From Labilithrix sp. (GTDB taxonomy: Bacteria; Myxococcota; Polyangia; Polyangiales; Polyangiaceae), in NCBI GenBank assembly GCA_028287035.1, contig JAQBQL010000047.1, positions 1-37,988 on the forward strand: a DNA stretch of 37,988 bases, in the 5' to 3' direction. A program made the position numbers and the translations under genes. The first letter of the stretch is position 1, and each line of letters begins with the position of its first letter. Positions 7,811 to 15,167 of the stretch are shown here, piece after piece. The notes beneath the pieces are model-generated. The model worked only from the letters and a program-made list of their open reading frames with translations. It was not told where the DNA came from and did not search any database.

Positions 7811-9883
7811 ATGCACGCGGCCTGGTGGATGCTCGGAGCGCTCGCGGTTCTCGCCATCGCCTATCGCTACTACTCGGCGTTCCTGGCGGCGCGTGTCCTC
7901 TGTCTGGATGACGCGCGGGTGACGGCGGCGCATCGCCTCGAGGACGGCGAGAACTTCCACCCCACCAACCGCGTGGTCCTCTTCGGGCACCACTTTGCCG
8001 CGATCACCGGCGCCGGACCGCTGATCGGGCCGGTGCTCGCCGCGCAGTTCGGCTTCTATCCGGGCTTTCTCTGGATCCTGTTCGGCGTCGTCCTCGCGGG
8101 CGGCGTGCACGACTTCATCATCCTCGTCGCCTCGACGCGGCGGAACGGCCGCTCGCTCGCCGAGATCGCGCGCGACGAGCTCGGCCCGACGCTCGGCATC
8201 GTCACCGCGGTCGCCATCCTGTTCATCATCATCATCGCGCTCGCCGGGCTCGGCAACGTGGTGGTGGGCGCGCTGGCGGAGAGCGCATGGGGCGTCTTCA
8301 CGGTCGGCGCCTCGATCCCGATCGCGCTCGTGATGGGCTTCTACATCAACAACGTCCGCGGCGGCTCCGCGCGGGGCATCCGCGAGGCGACGGTCTTCGG
8401 CGTCGTCCTCCTCTTCGCGGCGCTCATCGCCGGCAAGCACATCGGCGACTCGTCCTTCGCGCATCACCTCAAGCTCTCGAAGCCGGTGCTCACGCTGGCG
8501 ATGGCGGCCTACGGCTTCATCGCGAGCATCCTGCCGGTCTGGATGCTGCTCTGCCCGCGCGACTACCTCTCGAGCTACCTGAAGATCGGGACGATCGGGC
8601 TCCTCGTGGTCGGCGTCATCGTCGTGAACCCGGAGATCCAGATGCCCGGCCTCACGCCGTTCATCCACGGCGGCGGGCCGATCGTGAAGGGGCCGCTCTT
8701 CCCGTTCGTTTTCATCACCATCGCGTGCGGCGCGATCAGCGGCTTCCACGCGCTCGTGGCGAGCGGCACGACGCCGAAGATGGTCGACAAGGAGAGCGAC
8801 TGCCGCGCCATCGGCTACGGAGCGATGCTCGTCGAGGGCCTCGTCGGCATCACCGCGCTCATCGCCGCCTGCGCGCTGCCGCAGGAGGACTACGTCGCCA
8901 TCAACACGAACCCGCAGGTCGCGATCGTGGCCAGCGACGCCTCGCACGGCGAGGGGCTCGCGCGCGACGCCCGCCAGCTCGCAGCCCTCGATGGCGTGCT
9001 CAGCGCGCACGACCGGCAGCTCCTCGGCCTTTCCGAAGGAGCGAGCGTCGCTTCCCTCGAAGGCAAGAAGGTAGGCCTCTCGAGCGCCCTCGCGCTGTCG
9101 AACGGGACGCTCGCCGCGCTCGAGTATCACGTCGATCCGGCGGCGGCGCGCGCCACCATGCTCGAGGACGCCGACTTCGCGCGCCTCGGGGTCCACGTGA
9201 AGGAGCTCCCCGCGCTGCAGCGTCAGGCCGACGAGGTCGTCGCGGCGCGCACCGGCGGCGGCGTGTCGCTCGCGGTCGGCATGGCGCGCGTCTTCAGCGG
9301 GCTGCCCGGCATGAGCACGCTGCTCGCGTACTGGTACCACTTCGCAATCATGTTCGAGGCGCTCTTCATCCTCACCACGATCGACACGGGGACGCGCATC
9401 GGGCGCTTCCTCATGCAGGAGTTCCTCGGCCGCGTGTCGCCCTCGCTCGGCGCGTCGACCAGCAAGCCCGGCGCGATCCTCGCGACGTCGCTCATCGTGG
9501 GCGGCTGGACGTACTTCATCCTCACCGGATCGATCTCGACGATCTGGCCGATGTTCGGCATCGCCAACCAGCTGCTCGCCTGCACGGCGCTCTGCATCGG
9601 CACCACGATCGTGCTCCGCGAGGGCAAGAAGAAGATCTACGCGCTCGTCACGCTCTGCCCGCTGCTCTTCGTGGGCACGACCACGCTGGCGGCGGGCATC
9701 GAGAGCGTGCGCAAGATCTTCCTGCCGCTCATGGACGTGCCGGCGACCCGGACCATCGGCATGGTGAACGTGGTCGTGACGTGCCTGCTGCTCGCGTGCA
9801 TCGTCATGATCATCGTGGGGAGCGCCGTCCGCTGGTGGGGGCTCGCGCGGGCCCCGCGCATCGAGGTCGCGCCGGCCGAGTGA
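7811..9883 (+). CDS. cstA: CstA-family carbon starvation transporter
   Basis: This 690-residue inner-membrane protein belongs to the CstA family, which imports peptides or pyruvate in enterobacteria. Visible family features are the N-terminal FHPTNRVVLFGHHFAAITGAGPLIGPVLA (49-77), GGVHDFIILVASTRRNGRSL (97-116), WMLLCPRDYLSSYLK (244-258), ISGFHALVASGTTPKM (309-324) and, near the C-terminus, an IDTGTRIGRF/WPMFGIANQLLA pair of helices. About 14-16 membrane helices are expected. Between the helix ending near 356 and TGGGVSLAVGMA (481-492) lies a hydrophilic stretch of about 120 residues, which appears longer than in E. coli CstA and may be a lineage-specific loop. It is transcribed alone: divergent from the kinase and convergent with the next lipoprotein gene 10 nt away. 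A hairpin adjoins its start codon. Confidence 0.93.
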   Translation: MHAAWWMLGALAVLAIAYRYYSAFLAARVLCLDDARVTAAHRLEDGENFHPTNRVVLFGHHFAAITGAGPLIGPVLAAQFGFYPGFLWILFGVVLAGGVHDFIILVASTRRNGRSLAEIARDELGPTLGIVTAVAILFIIIIALAGLGNVVVGALAESAWGVFTVGASIPIALVMGFYINNVRGGSARGIREATVFGVVLLFAALIAGKHIGDSSFAHHLKLSKPVLTLAMAAYGFIASILPVWMLLCPRDYLSSYLKIGTIGLLVVGVIVVNPEIQMPGLTPFIHGGGPIVKGPLFPFVFITIACGAISGFHALVASGTTPKMVDKESDCRAIGYGAMLVEGLVGITALIAACALPQEDYVAINTNPQVAIVASDASHGEGLARDARQLAALDGVLSAHDRQLLGLSEGASVASLEGKKVGLSSALALSNGTLAALEYHVDPAAARATMLEDADFARLGVHVKELPALQRQADEVVAARTGGGVSLAVGMARVFSGLPGMSTLLAYWYHFAIMFEALFILTTIDTGTRIGRFLMQEFLGRVSPSLGASTSKPGAILATSLIVGGWTYFILTGSISTIWPMFGIANQLLACTALCIGTTIVLREGKKKIYALVTLCPLLFVGTTTLAAGIESVRKIFLPLMDVPATRTIGMVNVVVTCLLLACIVMIIVGSAVRWWGLARAPRIEVAPAE

Positions 9884-9893
9884 CGACGCGCCG

Positions 9894-10433
9894 TCAGGGC
9901 GGCGTGGGCGCGTAGACCTGCGGAGGACCGATCGACAGATCGTCCTCGGCGACGCCCACCGAGACCTCGGCGCCGACGACGACGTTCGAGCCGTCCGGCT
10001 TGATGTCGAACGCGGGGAGCGTCAGCAGCGTCTTCGTCTGGAGGACGCCGCGCTCCGAGACCACGTCGATGCGCAGCTCGTGGAGGCCGGGCTCGACCAG
10101 CGGGCCGTCGATGCGCACCATGGGCGGAGGCGTCACCGCGGCGGGCGCGCACGCGATCTCGGCCTCGCCGACCGGCGCGTCGTCGAGGAAGGCCTGGACC
10201 TTGACCTTCTTGCCCTTCGCGCAGGCTGCGGTCCCGGAGACGCCGTCGTACGCGTACACGTGGAGGGGCGCGCGGTTCTCACGCAGCGCCGTCAACCAGG
10301 ACGGACACGGCGGGACCGGCGCACAGACCTCACGGACCGGCGCACGTGGCGCAGGCCTCGGCGCAGCACACGCCGCTCCCACGAGGGTGAGAGCGAGCGC
10401 GAATGCAGTCGCCGTGAGGCCTGCGGGGCTCAC
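9894..10433 (-). CDS. Putative lipoprotein of unknown function
   Basis: A 179-residue predicted lipoprotein. The signal segment (about 4-21) ends in VGAAC with the lipidated Cys at 22, followed by a short Pro/Ala linker. The mature part has four further cysteines (in VCAPVPPC, TAACAKG and IACAP), likely two disulfides. It also has alternating hydrophobic strands (VKVQAFLDDAPVG, LHELRIDVVSERG) that suggest a single beta-sandwich domain. The start is a GTG at 10431-10433 without a clear ribosome site. It converges on cstA with a 10-nt gap and follows a small basic gene on the same strand. I do not recognise the family; an envelope location is the only supported statement. Confidence 0.65.
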   Translation of the reverse strand: MSPAGLTATAFALALTLVGAACAAPRPAPRAPVREVCAPVPPCPSWLTALRENRAPLHVYAYDGVSGTAACAKGKKVKVQAFLDDAPVGEAEIACAPAAVTPPPMVRIDGPLVEPGLHELRIDVVSERGVLQTKTLLTLPAFDIKPDGSNVVVGAEVSVGVAEDDLSIGPPQVYAPTPP

Positions 10434-10448
10434 GGGGTGGGCGAAGGC

Positions 10449-10619
10449 TCAGGCCTTCTTCGTCGCGGGCTTCGCGTCGGCAGCGGTCGTGCTGTAGCCC
10501 TCCGGGTGGACCGGGAAGGCGGGCGTGCCCAAGCGGCGCTTGTCGCGCTTGTTGCGCTTGCCCGCGGTGGTGGCCTTGCGCTTGCGGATGCGTTCGAACT
10601 GCTGGGTAGACGAGACCAT
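10449..10619 (-). CDS. Small basic protein, 56 residues
   Basis: A short reading frame with strong signals. ATG lies at 10617-10619, a GAGGAA ribosome site sits 6 nt upstream, and a TTGACA promoter element lies at the expected distance (10679-10684). The product begins MVSSTQQFERIRKRKATT and has a run of Lys/Arg (IRKRK, KRNKRDKRR) in its first half. A Pro/Gly segment (TPAFPVHPEGY) follows, then an Ala/Lys tail ending KPATKKA. About one residue in three is Lys or Arg, so nucleic-acid or ribosome binding is plausible but unproven. It is flanked by an ICL/PEPM-family gene 86 nt upstream and a lipoprotein gene 16 nt downstream on the same strand. I do not recognise a named family. Confidence 0.7.
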   Translation of the reverse strand: MVSSTQQFERIRKRKATTAGKRNKRDKRRLGTPAFPVHPEGYSTTAADAKPATKKA

Positions 10620-10655
10620 GGTGTTCCTCGAGGCCCGGGACGACCGGGGCCGCGC

Positions 10656-10684
10656 AAAATGGCGAAAGACCAGCTCGCTGTCAA
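10656..10684 (-). promoter_or_regulatory. Sigma-70-type promoter for the small basic gene
   Basis: On the minus strand a perfect TTGACA (10684-10679) is followed after exactly 17 nt by CATTTT (10661-10656). That is a 3-of-6 match to the -10 box but unusually A/T-rich for this genome. Transcription would start near 10649, leaving a leader of about 30 nt that contains the GAGGAA ribosome site. Activity is inferred. Confidence 0.55.
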
Positions 10685-10704
10685 GGCGGGCGGCCCCTCC
10701 GCGG

Positions 10705-11523
10705 CTAGCCGGAGGGCGGAAAGAGCGCCTGGATGTCCCGGTACGGGAGGTCCGCGCCCGCGAAGTCGGTCACGTCGTCGCCCTCGAGGAGCGCGCGCGC
10801 GGCCTTCCGGGCCGCCCCGTAGGCCACGTCCGCGAGGCCGGTGCCGACCGTCAGGCGCCGCACGCCGAGCCGGCGGAGCGCCGCGAGCGGAGGGAGGCCC
10901 GGTCCCAGGAGGACGTTCAAAGGCAGCCGGGTGCTCGCCACCACCGCCTCGAGGTCGCGCTCGGTCGCGAGGCCCGGCACGAACAGACCGTCCGCACCCG
11001 CCGCCTCGAAGAGCCGCGCGCGCCGGACCACCTCGGGCGCGATGGCGTCGCCCTCGACCTGCCGGTGGAGCACCACGCACGTGCGGGCGTTGAGGAAGAT
11101 GCCGCTGCCGAGGCGCGCCTTCACGGCGCGGATCTTCGCGACGAGCAGCGCAGGATCGGCGCCGCCGTCCTCGAGGTTCACCCCCGCGGCGCCGCCGGCG
11201 ACGAGGCGCGCGACGTTGTCGGCGACCTCTTCCGGGCTCTCGGCGTACCCGCGTTCGGCGTCCACGGTCACGGGCCGCGACGTCACGCGGGCGATGGCGC
11301 GCGCCACCTCCGCGAGCTCGGCGAAGGGAAGGCCCTCGCCGTCACGGTAGCCGCGCGCCCACGCGACGGCGGCGCTGCTCGTCGCGATGGCCCGGGCGCC
11401 TGCGTCCTCGACGAGGCGCGCCGACAGCGCGTCCCAGGCGTTGGGAAGTACGAGGAGCTCACCGGGCGCGGTGAGCGAGCGGAGCGCCTCGACGTGCGAG
11501 GCGCTCGCTTCGCGGTTGCTCAC
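10705..11523 (-). CDS. Isocitrate lyase/PEP mutase family enzyme
   Basis: A 272-residue protein of the isocitrate lyase/phosphoenolpyruvate mutase superfamily, whose members make or break C-C or C-P bonds beside a carboxylate using Mg2+. The fold signature PNAWDALSARLVEDAGARAI (28-47) starts the TIM barrel. The Mg-binding acids are visible in TVDAERGY (Asp88, Glu90) and NLEDG (Glu118, Asp119). The KKCGH catalytic loop of true isocitrate and methylisocitrate lyases is absent, so the substrate is probably different (for example an oxaloacetate- or phosphonate-like acid). The frame is open back into the preceding gene, but homology begins near SASHVEALRSL; I take the GTG at 11521-11523, 16 nt after the upstream stop. 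A promoter of the next small gene lies just past the stop. Confidence 0.82.
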   Translation of the reverse strand: MSNREASASHVEALRSLTAPGELLVLPNAWDALSARLVEDAGARAIATSSAAVAWARGYRDGEGLPFAELAEVARAIARVTSRPVTVDAERGYAESPEEVADNVARLVAGGAAGVNLEDGGADPALLVAKIRAVKARLGSGIFLNARTCVVLHRQVEGDAIAPEVVRRARLFEAAGADGLFVPGLATERDLEAVVASTRLPLNVLLGPGLPPLAALRRLGVRRLTVGTGLADVAYGAARKAARALLEGDDVTDFAGADLPYRDIQALFPPSG

Positions 11524-11539
11524 GGCGTTCGCGAGCCGC

Positions 11540-13075
11540 TCAGTGACGGACGGTGACGGGCGCCGAGTACGTCGCCTCGGCGAACGGGGCGACCTTCGCG
11601 CCCATGAGCGCGCTCTTGATGCAGTCGGCCGCGGGCTTGCCCGCCGCGCCGCCCGAGACGCTGACGCTCTGCACGGTGCCGGCCGAGACGAACACGATCG
11701 TCGCACGCGAGACCGCGTCGTCCGGACCGAGGCACGCGCGCGCGCTCGGGAGGACCGCGCCGATGGCGCCGGTGACCGCGCCCTGCGAGGGCTTCTGCGG
11801 GACGGTGCCCGCCGCGAACTGCGGGCCGTTCTCGGCGGCCGCCGGGGTCGCCTTGTCCTTGTCGCCGACGGCGCCCTTCATGGCCGCGCCGAGGTCGCCG
11901 GCAGGGCCGGACTCGGTGGGCGCGAGGTCCTTCTGCGTGAGCTTCGCCGGACCCTCGTCCTTCGGCTTCGCAGCCGCTGCCCCGACGGGCGCCGCGGCCA
12001 CCTTCGTGCCGGCCGCCGGCTTCGCGGCCTTGGGATCGGGCGAGCTCGGGAGCGCGTTCGGGTCCATCTCGGGAGCGCTCGGCGTCGCCTCGGCGGCGGC
12101 CACCGTGGTGGCGGGCTTCGGCGCGTCGACGGGCTTCGCGACGGTCTCGACGGGCTTCGGTGCGGCGACGGCCGCGTCGTGCGTCCGGTTCTTCACGACC
12201 ACGAACCCGCCGGCGGCGATGGCCGCGGCGCCGAGGAGCGCGAGGACGACGACGACGCCGCCCTTCTTCTTCGGCTGGATCGAGGGATGAGCGCCGGCCG
12301 CGTCGACCGACGGCGCGCTGGAGGGCGCAGCGTAGGAGGCGGGGGCAACGCTCGGCGCGGAGGGCGCGCTGCTGATCACCGCCTGGGAGACGCTCGCCTG
12401 GGAGACCGGCGCCTGCGAAACGGGCGGCGCGGACATGGGGGGCAGCGACGGCATCGGCTGCTGCAGCTGCTGGGAGACCGGGCCGGGCCGCACGGAGGCC
12501 GGCTCGTCGTCGAAGAGGCCGCCGCTCGCGAGCGGCGTCGTCTGGGCGCGGACCGCGGCCTGCGGATCCGACTGGGCGGCCATCGCGAGGTCCACGATGC
12601 CCGAGTCGTCCTTGCTCGCCTCGGCGGCGCGCGCGACCCCGGTCACCGAATGGGGCGAGCTGGGGATGCTGCTGACCGAAGGGGACGGCGGGTACGACAG
12701 CGGACCGGACACCGACGGCGGCGGAGGGGTCAGGCTGCCGGTGCTGGCCAGCTTGGCGAGGTCTTGAAGGCTCCGGCGGTCGCGCTCTCGGTCGGGCTGC
12801 ATCGTCATCGTTTCACCTTTCGACGCGTGTTTTCGCGGCGTTTGGTCGGTGGTCACCGACGCGGCGGAGTTATGACCTTCGCCGGGAATTTGTCCAAGCG
12901 GGTGGATCAACAAACTGTCATCGGAGACGTCAGCCCCCACCGCGCCTGGCTCAGCCGTGGCGAGCCGCGCCTCGATGGAGAGGGCGGTTTCTTCCCATTC
13001 CATCGAACTTTTCTGCGGCTCCGGCCACGCACCAAGAGCGGCATCGAGGCTCACCTTCTTCGGGGTCTCACTCAC
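11540..13075 (-). CDS. Single-pass Pro/Ala-rich protein with AgmX/PglI-like C-terminus, coupled to ECF sigma factor
   Basis: This 511-residue protein starts at GTG 13073-13075, sharing GTGA with the stop of the sigma-factor gene, so translation of the two is coupled; GGGAGA lies upstream. Residues 1-110 are acidic/helical with conserved-looking blocks (SLDAALGAWPEPQKS, DRRSLQDLAKLA). Residues 115-270 are Pro/Ser-rich with VSQ repeats (PVSQAPVSQASVSQA, 219-233). One transmembrane helix sits at about 272-295, preceded by PKKKGG, so the N-terminus is cytosolic. A second low-complexity Ala/Pro linker leads to a compact C-terminal domain (about 432-511) with two cysteines (448, 485) and strands resembling the AgmX/PglI C-terminal domain of gliding-related proteins. 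The position after a sigma factor suggests an anti-sigma-like partner; this is inference, as no zinc anti-sigma motif is visible. Confidence 0.75.
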   Translation of the reverse strand: MSETPKKVSLDAALGAWPEPQKSSMEWEETALSIEARLATAEPGAVGADVSDDSLLIHPLGQIPGEGHNSAASVTTDQTPRKHASKGETMTMQPDRERDRRSLQDLAKLASTGSLTPPPPSVSGPLSYPPSPSVSSIPSSPHSVTGVARAAEASKDDSGIVDLAMAAQSDPQAAVRAQTTPLASGGLFDDEPASVRPGPVSQQLQQPMPSLPPMSAPPVSQAPVSQASVSQAVISSAPSAPSVAPASYAAPSSAPSVDAAGAHPSIQPKKKGGVVVVLALLGAAAIAAGGFVVVKNRTHDAAVAAPKPVETVAKPVDAPKPATTVAAAEATPSAPEMDPNALPSSPDPKAAKPAAGTKVAAAPVGAAAAKPKDEGPAKLTQKDLAPTESGPAGDLGAAMKGAVGDKDKATPAAAENGPQFAAGTVPQKPSQGAVTGAIGAVLPSARACLGPDDAVSRATIVFVSAGTVQSVSVSGGAAGKPAADCIKSALMGAKVAPFAEATYSAPVTVRH

Positions 13076-13671
13076 GTCCCATCTCCCTCGGTGTCGTAGC
13101 CGCGCGCGGCCATGGACTCCTTCAGCTTGCGCCGGGCCTCGTGGATGCGCCACGCAATCGTGCCTTCCGGCGCGCCGAGGATGGCCGAGGCCTCCTCGTG
13201 GGAGCGACCGTCGATGCACACGAGGAGGAGCGTCGTGCGGAGCGTCTCGCTCAGCTGGTCGATGCAATGACACAGCGCGACGTAGAGCTCGCGGCGCTGG
13301 GCGCTGCCCGCCGGGTCGGCGCTCTCCGGCCGGGTCTCGACGAGGAGCCCGTCGAGGCGCGGATCGTCCGGTTCATGGGTCGCGCGCGAGGTCTTCCGGG
13401 CGCGGATCCGGTTCAAGGAGAGGTTCACCGCGATCCGGTAGAGCCACGTGAACGCCTCGCTCCGCCCGTCGAAGCGCGCGAGCGCATGGAACGCGCGGAT
13501 GAACGTCTCCTGCGTCACGTCCTCGGCCTCGGTCCGGTCGCGCAGCATGTGCACGGCAAGCCGACGAATTCGCTGCTGATGCCGGCGGACGATCACGCCG
13601 AACGCCGCCTTGTCGCCGCCGCGGGCGAGGTCCACGAGCTCGCGGTCGGTCAGGTTCACGCCAGGGTCCAT
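13072..13671 (-). CDS. ECF-type RNA polymerase sigma factor
   Basis: A 199-residue sigma-70 family factor of the ECF group. Region 2 (about 15-90) shows DLARGGDKAAFGVIVRRH, LRDRTEAEDVTQETFIRAF and FTWLYRIAVNLSLNRIR. Region 4 (about 133-185) has IDQLSETLRTTLLL and the helix-turn-helix HEEASAILGAPEGTIAWRIHE. The reading frame is open to a GTG at 13771-13773, but the ATG at 13669-13671 gives the usual ECF length and begins just before the conserved part. The linker between regions 2 and 4 is longer than average and Asp/Pro-rich. It overlaps the next gene by 4 nt (GTGA) and is divergent from the MacAB-like operon. It probably works with the downstream membrane protein to respond to an envelope signal (inference). 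Confidence 0.9.
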   Translation of the reverse strand: MDPGVNLTDRELVDLARGGDKAAFGVIVRRHQQRIRRLAVHMLRDRTEAEDVTQETFIRAFHALARFDGRSEAFTWLYRIAVNLSLNRIRARKTSRATHEPDDPRLDGLLVETRPESADPAGSAQRRELYVALCHCIDQLSETLRTTLLLVCIDGRSHEEASAILGAPEGTIAWRIHEARRKLKESMAARGYDTEGDGT

Positions 13672-13766
13672 GTTCGACGCGCTTCTCGTCGCGGGGCTCA
13701 CCCGCACCCCGGAACAGGGCGCCGGCTCGATGGGGTCGAGGTGGCCGGCGGCGCGTGACGATACCG

Positions 13767-13786
13767 TGTCCACGCGCTCTTGGACA
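13767..13786. promoter_or_regulatory. Inverted repeat between sigma factor and efflux operon
   Basis: TGTCCA (13767-13772) and TGGACA (13781-13786) form a perfect 6-bp inverted repeat with an 8-nt spacer in the 225-nt divergent region. TTGGAC within the right arm could serve as a -35 for the plus-strand operon, but no good -10 follows. It is placed where one regulator could act on both genes. Function is inferred. Confidence 0.35.
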
Positions 13787-13896
13787 AAACTCGTTTCGTC
13801 GCCTTGGGTTCGGAAGGATTTGCCTCCGCGACGGCTTCCTGGGCATCCAATCCCTCCCTATGCTTCGCGCTCTCACGGGGGGCGGACCTTCTCATC

Positions 13897-15159
13897 ATGA
13901 CCGAACGCGCTGCGATCACCGACGACGTACGACGAGCTCTTGCTGCCGAGGAGGGCGGCCGGCGATGGCTACGGAGGCTCGCCGCGCTCGGCGTGGTGGC
14001 CGTGCTGGTGGGCGGAGGCCTCGTCTTCCGCGCCAAGCACCGGCCCGCGCCGCCCGCGAAGTACGTGACCACCACGCCCAACAAGGGCGACATCGCGGAG
14101 AAGGTGCAGGCGACGGGCGCCGTGCAGCCGGTCCTCCAGATCAACGTCGGCTCGCAGGTGAACGGCCGCGTCGCCAAGGTGTACGTCGACTTCAACTCCG
14201 TCGTGAAGAAGGGTGATCTCCTCTGCGAGATCGATCCCATCCAGTACGGCGCGCAGGTCACGCAGGCGTCGGCGCAGGTCGCCGCCCAGCGCGCGCAGGT
14301 CGAGGCCGCGAAGGCGAATGCCGCCGCCGCCAAGGTCACGCTCGATCGCACGAAGCGCCTCAGCGAGAACGGCCTCGCGGCGCGCGGTGAGCTCGAGACC
14401 GCGCAGGGTCAGTACGACGTCGCGCAGTCGCAGGTCGCCGCCACCGAGGCGCAGATCGGCGCCATCCAGGCGCAGCTCTCGCAGCAGCAGACCAACGTGG
14501 TGTGGACGAAGATCTACTCGCCCGTCGATGGCGTCGTGGTCTCCCGCTCGATCGACCCGGGCGCCACCGTCGTCGCGAGCTTCCAGGCGCCGGTCCTCTT
14601 CGTCATCGCGCAGGACCTCCGCAAGATGCGCGTCATGGCCGACGTCGACGAGGCGGACGTCGGCAAGCTGAAGGAGGCGATGGAGGCCGAGGCGGTCGTC
14701 GACGCGTTCCCCGGCGAGTCGTTCCGCGGCAAGGTCGAGCAGGTCCGCTACAGCCCCAACAACGTGCAGGGCGTCGTCACGTACTCGGCGGTCGTCGAGG
14801 TCGAGAACCCGGACGAGAAGCTGCGTCCCGGCATGACCGCCACCGTCACCATCAAGACGCGCGAGGTGAAGGACACCCTGCGCGTTCCGAACGCGGCGCT
14901 CCGTTACAAGCCGACGCCGGCGCTCGGCCCGAACGGCAAGCCGTTGCCCCAGCCGCCCGAGGCGCCCCTCGCGAAGGGCACCGGCCGCGTGTACGTGGTC
15001 ACGAGCGACAAGCCCGGCGACGAGAAGAGCGAGCCTCGGATCGTGCAGATCGGCATCACCGACGGTCTCACCACCGAGGTGACGGGCAACCTGCCGGCGG
15101 GCACCAAGATCGTGACCGACGAGGTCGACGATCCCGACAAGAAGAAGAAGGGGTTCTGA
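13897..15159 (+). CDS. MacA-like periplasmic adaptor (HlyD/RND-MFP family)
   Basis: A 420-residue membrane-fusion protein of a tripartite export pump. The basic N-terminus and one transmembrane helix (about 27-45) anchor it in the inner membrane. The first half-lipoyl motif is near INVGSQVNGRVAKVYVDFNSVVKKGDLL (81-108). A long Ala/Gln-rich helical hairpin spans about 113-198, and the second half-lipoyl motif is at IYSPVDGVVVSRSIDPGATV (205-224). A beta-barrel domain follows with LRPGMTATVTI and the membrane-proximal domain includes LRVPNAALRYKP. The last 60 residues carry a Pro-rich insertion and a Lys-rich tail. The start is ATG 13897-13899; an upstream extension lacks conservation. The ATPase gene begins 8 nt after the stop. 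No TolC-type outer-membrane gene is in the window. Confidence 0.92.
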   Translation: MTERAAITDDVRRALAAEEGGRRWLRRLAALGVVAVLVGGGLVFRAKHRPAPPAKYVTTTPNKGDIAEKVQATGAVQPVLQINVGSQVNGRVAKVYVDFNSVVKKGDLLCEIDPIQYGAQVTQASAQVAAQRAQVEAAKANAAAAKVTLDRTKRLSENGLAARGELETAQGQYDVAQSQVAATEAQIGAIQAQLSQQQTNVVWTKIYSPVDGVVVSRSIDPGATVVASFQAPVLFVIAQDLRKMRVMADVDEADVGKLKEAMEAEAVVDAFPGESFRGKVEQVRYSPNNVQGVVTYSAVVEVENPDEKLRPGMTATVTIKTREVKDTLRVPNAALRYKPTPALGPNGKPLPQPPEAPLAKGTGRVYVVTSDKPGDEKSEPRIVQIGITDGLTTEVTGNLPAGTKIVTDEVDDPDKKKKGF

Positions 15160-15167
15160 GGCTCGCG

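Noticed and set aside
11524..11706. N-terminal extension of the ICL/PEPM-family protein into the preceding gene
   Set aside because: It is an Arg/Ser-rich shadow of the other gene's coding frame.
13672..13773. N-terminal extension of the sigma factor from GTG 13771-13773
   Set aside because: The extra 34 residues show no ECF feature and would cover the inverted repeat; ATG 13669-13671 gives the normal length.
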